The notes beneath the pieces are model-generated. The model was not told the DNA's origin. It was given only the letters and a program-made list of their open reading frames with translations, and did no database searches. Below, in pieces: positions 63,042-64,000 of a DNA stretch of 64,000 bases (positions within the stretch are counted from its first letter, which is position 1; each line of letters starts with the position of its first letter). The stretch is from Candidatus Aminicenantota bacterium (GTDB lineage: Bacteria; Acidobacteriota; Aminicenantia; Aminicenantales; Aminicenantaceae), in contig CP070750.1 of NCBI GenBank assembly GCA_020348385.1, forward strand, positions 1 to 64,000, read 5' to 3'. The translations under genes and the position numbers were made by a program.

Positions 63042-63995
63042 ATGATTAAAGTTCATGTGATAGAAGAAGTTTTGAGACTTTGGGGAATCCGACTCAAAAA
63101 AATCCATGAGGATATTACCATCGCCGGAAGTCCGGACCGGTGCCTTTTCCGTACAGTATTTGAAGACCGGGAGGGGAAGCTTTATATCCTCGAAAATTTG
63201 GAGGCGGATTATATTCCCCACAAAAAAAAGATAGCAAAGGCTCTGGCTTTCCTTTCAGAAAAAGGATTATCCTAAGTCCGTACTTATCTATCTCTCGGTG
63301 ATGAAGGATACATAGCGACATGGCAGAACCGTTACTGGCAAGTCTCTCCCTATGTTGACGGCATATCTTTGGAAAGACCGGCGTATGCCTTCGAGGGCTG
63401 GCGGGGCCCAGTGCTGGCCGATTTTTTAATTGATCTTCGGGGAAAATCAGAGAATGTACCTCTTTTCGACAGATCACAGCCCTTTTCCATCGTTTCTTTT
63501 AATCGGGATTTCTTGGCCAAAATAAGATCCCGGGAACCCCAGTTATACGAGCATGTACGTCCAGCAATCGACTTCCTGGATCAAAAGTTTGTGAACGTTC
63601 ACGATGACCTGCCGGTTCGGTTTTGCCACGGGGATTATCATCCCTTGAATGTTATCTGGTCTGACAAAGGGATCAACGCCGTCATCGATTGGGAATTCCT
63701 TGGTTACAAACCGGAAATTTACGACATCGCCATGATGATCGGCTGCCTGGGGATGGAAAAACCACAGAGCCTGACTGAGGACCTCGTGTTTGAATTCGTT
63801 AAGAGGCTCAAAGAATCCGGGCTCATTGCAGAGATCAGTTGGTTCCATCTGTTCGAGTTTATCCTGGCCCTCCGGTTTGCCTGGCTTTCGGATTGGCTGA
63901 AGCGATCCGATCCCGAGATGATCGATCTCGAAACAGTCTACATCCAGCTCCTTCTCGACAACCGCGAGATCCTTAAACGTTCTTGGGGAATCTAA
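63042..63995 (+). pseudogene. Aminoglycoside phosphotransferase-like kinase, interrupted by one stop codon
   Basis: From ATG 63042 (AGGA six bases upstream) the frame runs to TAA at 63273-63275 and resumes in the same frame, without indel, to 63995 (317 codons, normal length for an APH-fold kinase). The joined product reads KALAFLSEKGLS-stop-VRTYLSLGDEGYIATW and on to the APH landmarks FCHGDYHPLNVIW (catalytic loop) and AVIDWEFLGYKPEIYDIA (metal-binding DFE-like segment). A CAA to TAA change would explain the stop. The CotS/homoserine-kinase-like group fits better than true resistance enzymes. It could be a real nonsense mutation, a sequencing error, or readthrough. Confidence 0.8.
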
Positions 63996-64000
63996 TTTTT

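Noticed and set aside
63042..63995. Antibiotic-resistance aminoglycoside kinase
   Set aside because: The fold is broad; the sequence shows only general APH motifs, is interrupted, and lies in no mobile resistance context.

Overview
The window looks like chromosome of an uncultured, moderate-GC, Gram-negative-type bacterium. The combination of many orphan MacB/FtsX permeases with N-terminal prefix domains, PadR regulators beside them, a membrane-anchored HTH/FG-GAP regulator, many lipoproteins and secreted peptidases, and peptide and amino-acid uptake genes resembles Acidobacteriota and especially candidate phylum Aminicenantes. This placement is inferred from gene content; no rRNA or other phylogenetic marker is present. 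No tRNA, CRISPR array, phage module or origin was seen.

Layout. (1) 1-8600: two prefix-domain permeases (one cut by the window edge) with a similar 40-bp promoter-side motif, a penicillin-binding-type serine hydrolase, a TlcA-type nucleotide transporter, a PD40 lipoprotein, a small lipoprotein and a glyoxalase-II-like hydrolase. (2) 8600-20100: two PadR/permease units, each with a clear palindromic operator candidate, a membrane-anchored HTH/FG-GAP regulator, a translationally coupled trio (Ntn hydrolase, 110-aa protein, MBL hydrolase) and a DUF4015 glycosidase-like protein. (3) 20100-25000: an NTF2-like lipoprotein, an ankyrin-MBL fusion, a pair of overlapping unknown lipoprotein genes and a DoxX-like remnant. 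(4) 25042-32109: a 2355-aa RHS/YD-repeat protein with a basic C-terminal tip and no visible immunity gene. (5) 32081-36117: a compact three-gene operon with zero or 4-bp junctions: a DUF2207 membrane protein ending in nine Cys-His repeats of period four, a PqqD-like/radical SAM/SPASM enzyme, and a four-helix membrane protein. This is the best candidate for an unusual system: a radical SAM maturase acting on a repeat tail carried by a membrane protein.

(6) 36191-39438: a REP/RAYT unit. A REP-associated tyrosine transposase is bounded by inverted copies of GGGGACGGTTCTATTT; transposase-less hairpin copies lie at 36191 and 62908. One copy supplies the last codons and stop of a BNR-repeat protein. 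(7) 39447-44822: a probable amino-acid/peptide operon (M55 D-aminopeptidase, two paired amidohydrolases, NSS symporter, and a 31-aa MetS-like subunit). (8) 44970-58645: another permease, an NhaC antiporter, a serine hydrolase with TPRs, a YncE/phosphoesterase fusion, an S9 peptidase, a CPBP-like membrane protein lacking the catalytic glutamates and a 6-bladed propeller protein. (9) 58765-62901: a consensus promoter with a palindrome in its spacer drives a DUF885 lipoprotein and a sixth permease. (10) 63042-63995: an APH-type kinase gene broken by one in-frame TAA.

Taken together, the window encodes a cell-envelope and secreted-hydrolase lifestyle with peptide scavenging, sodium-coupled transport and heavily duplicated FtsX-type permeases under local repressors.
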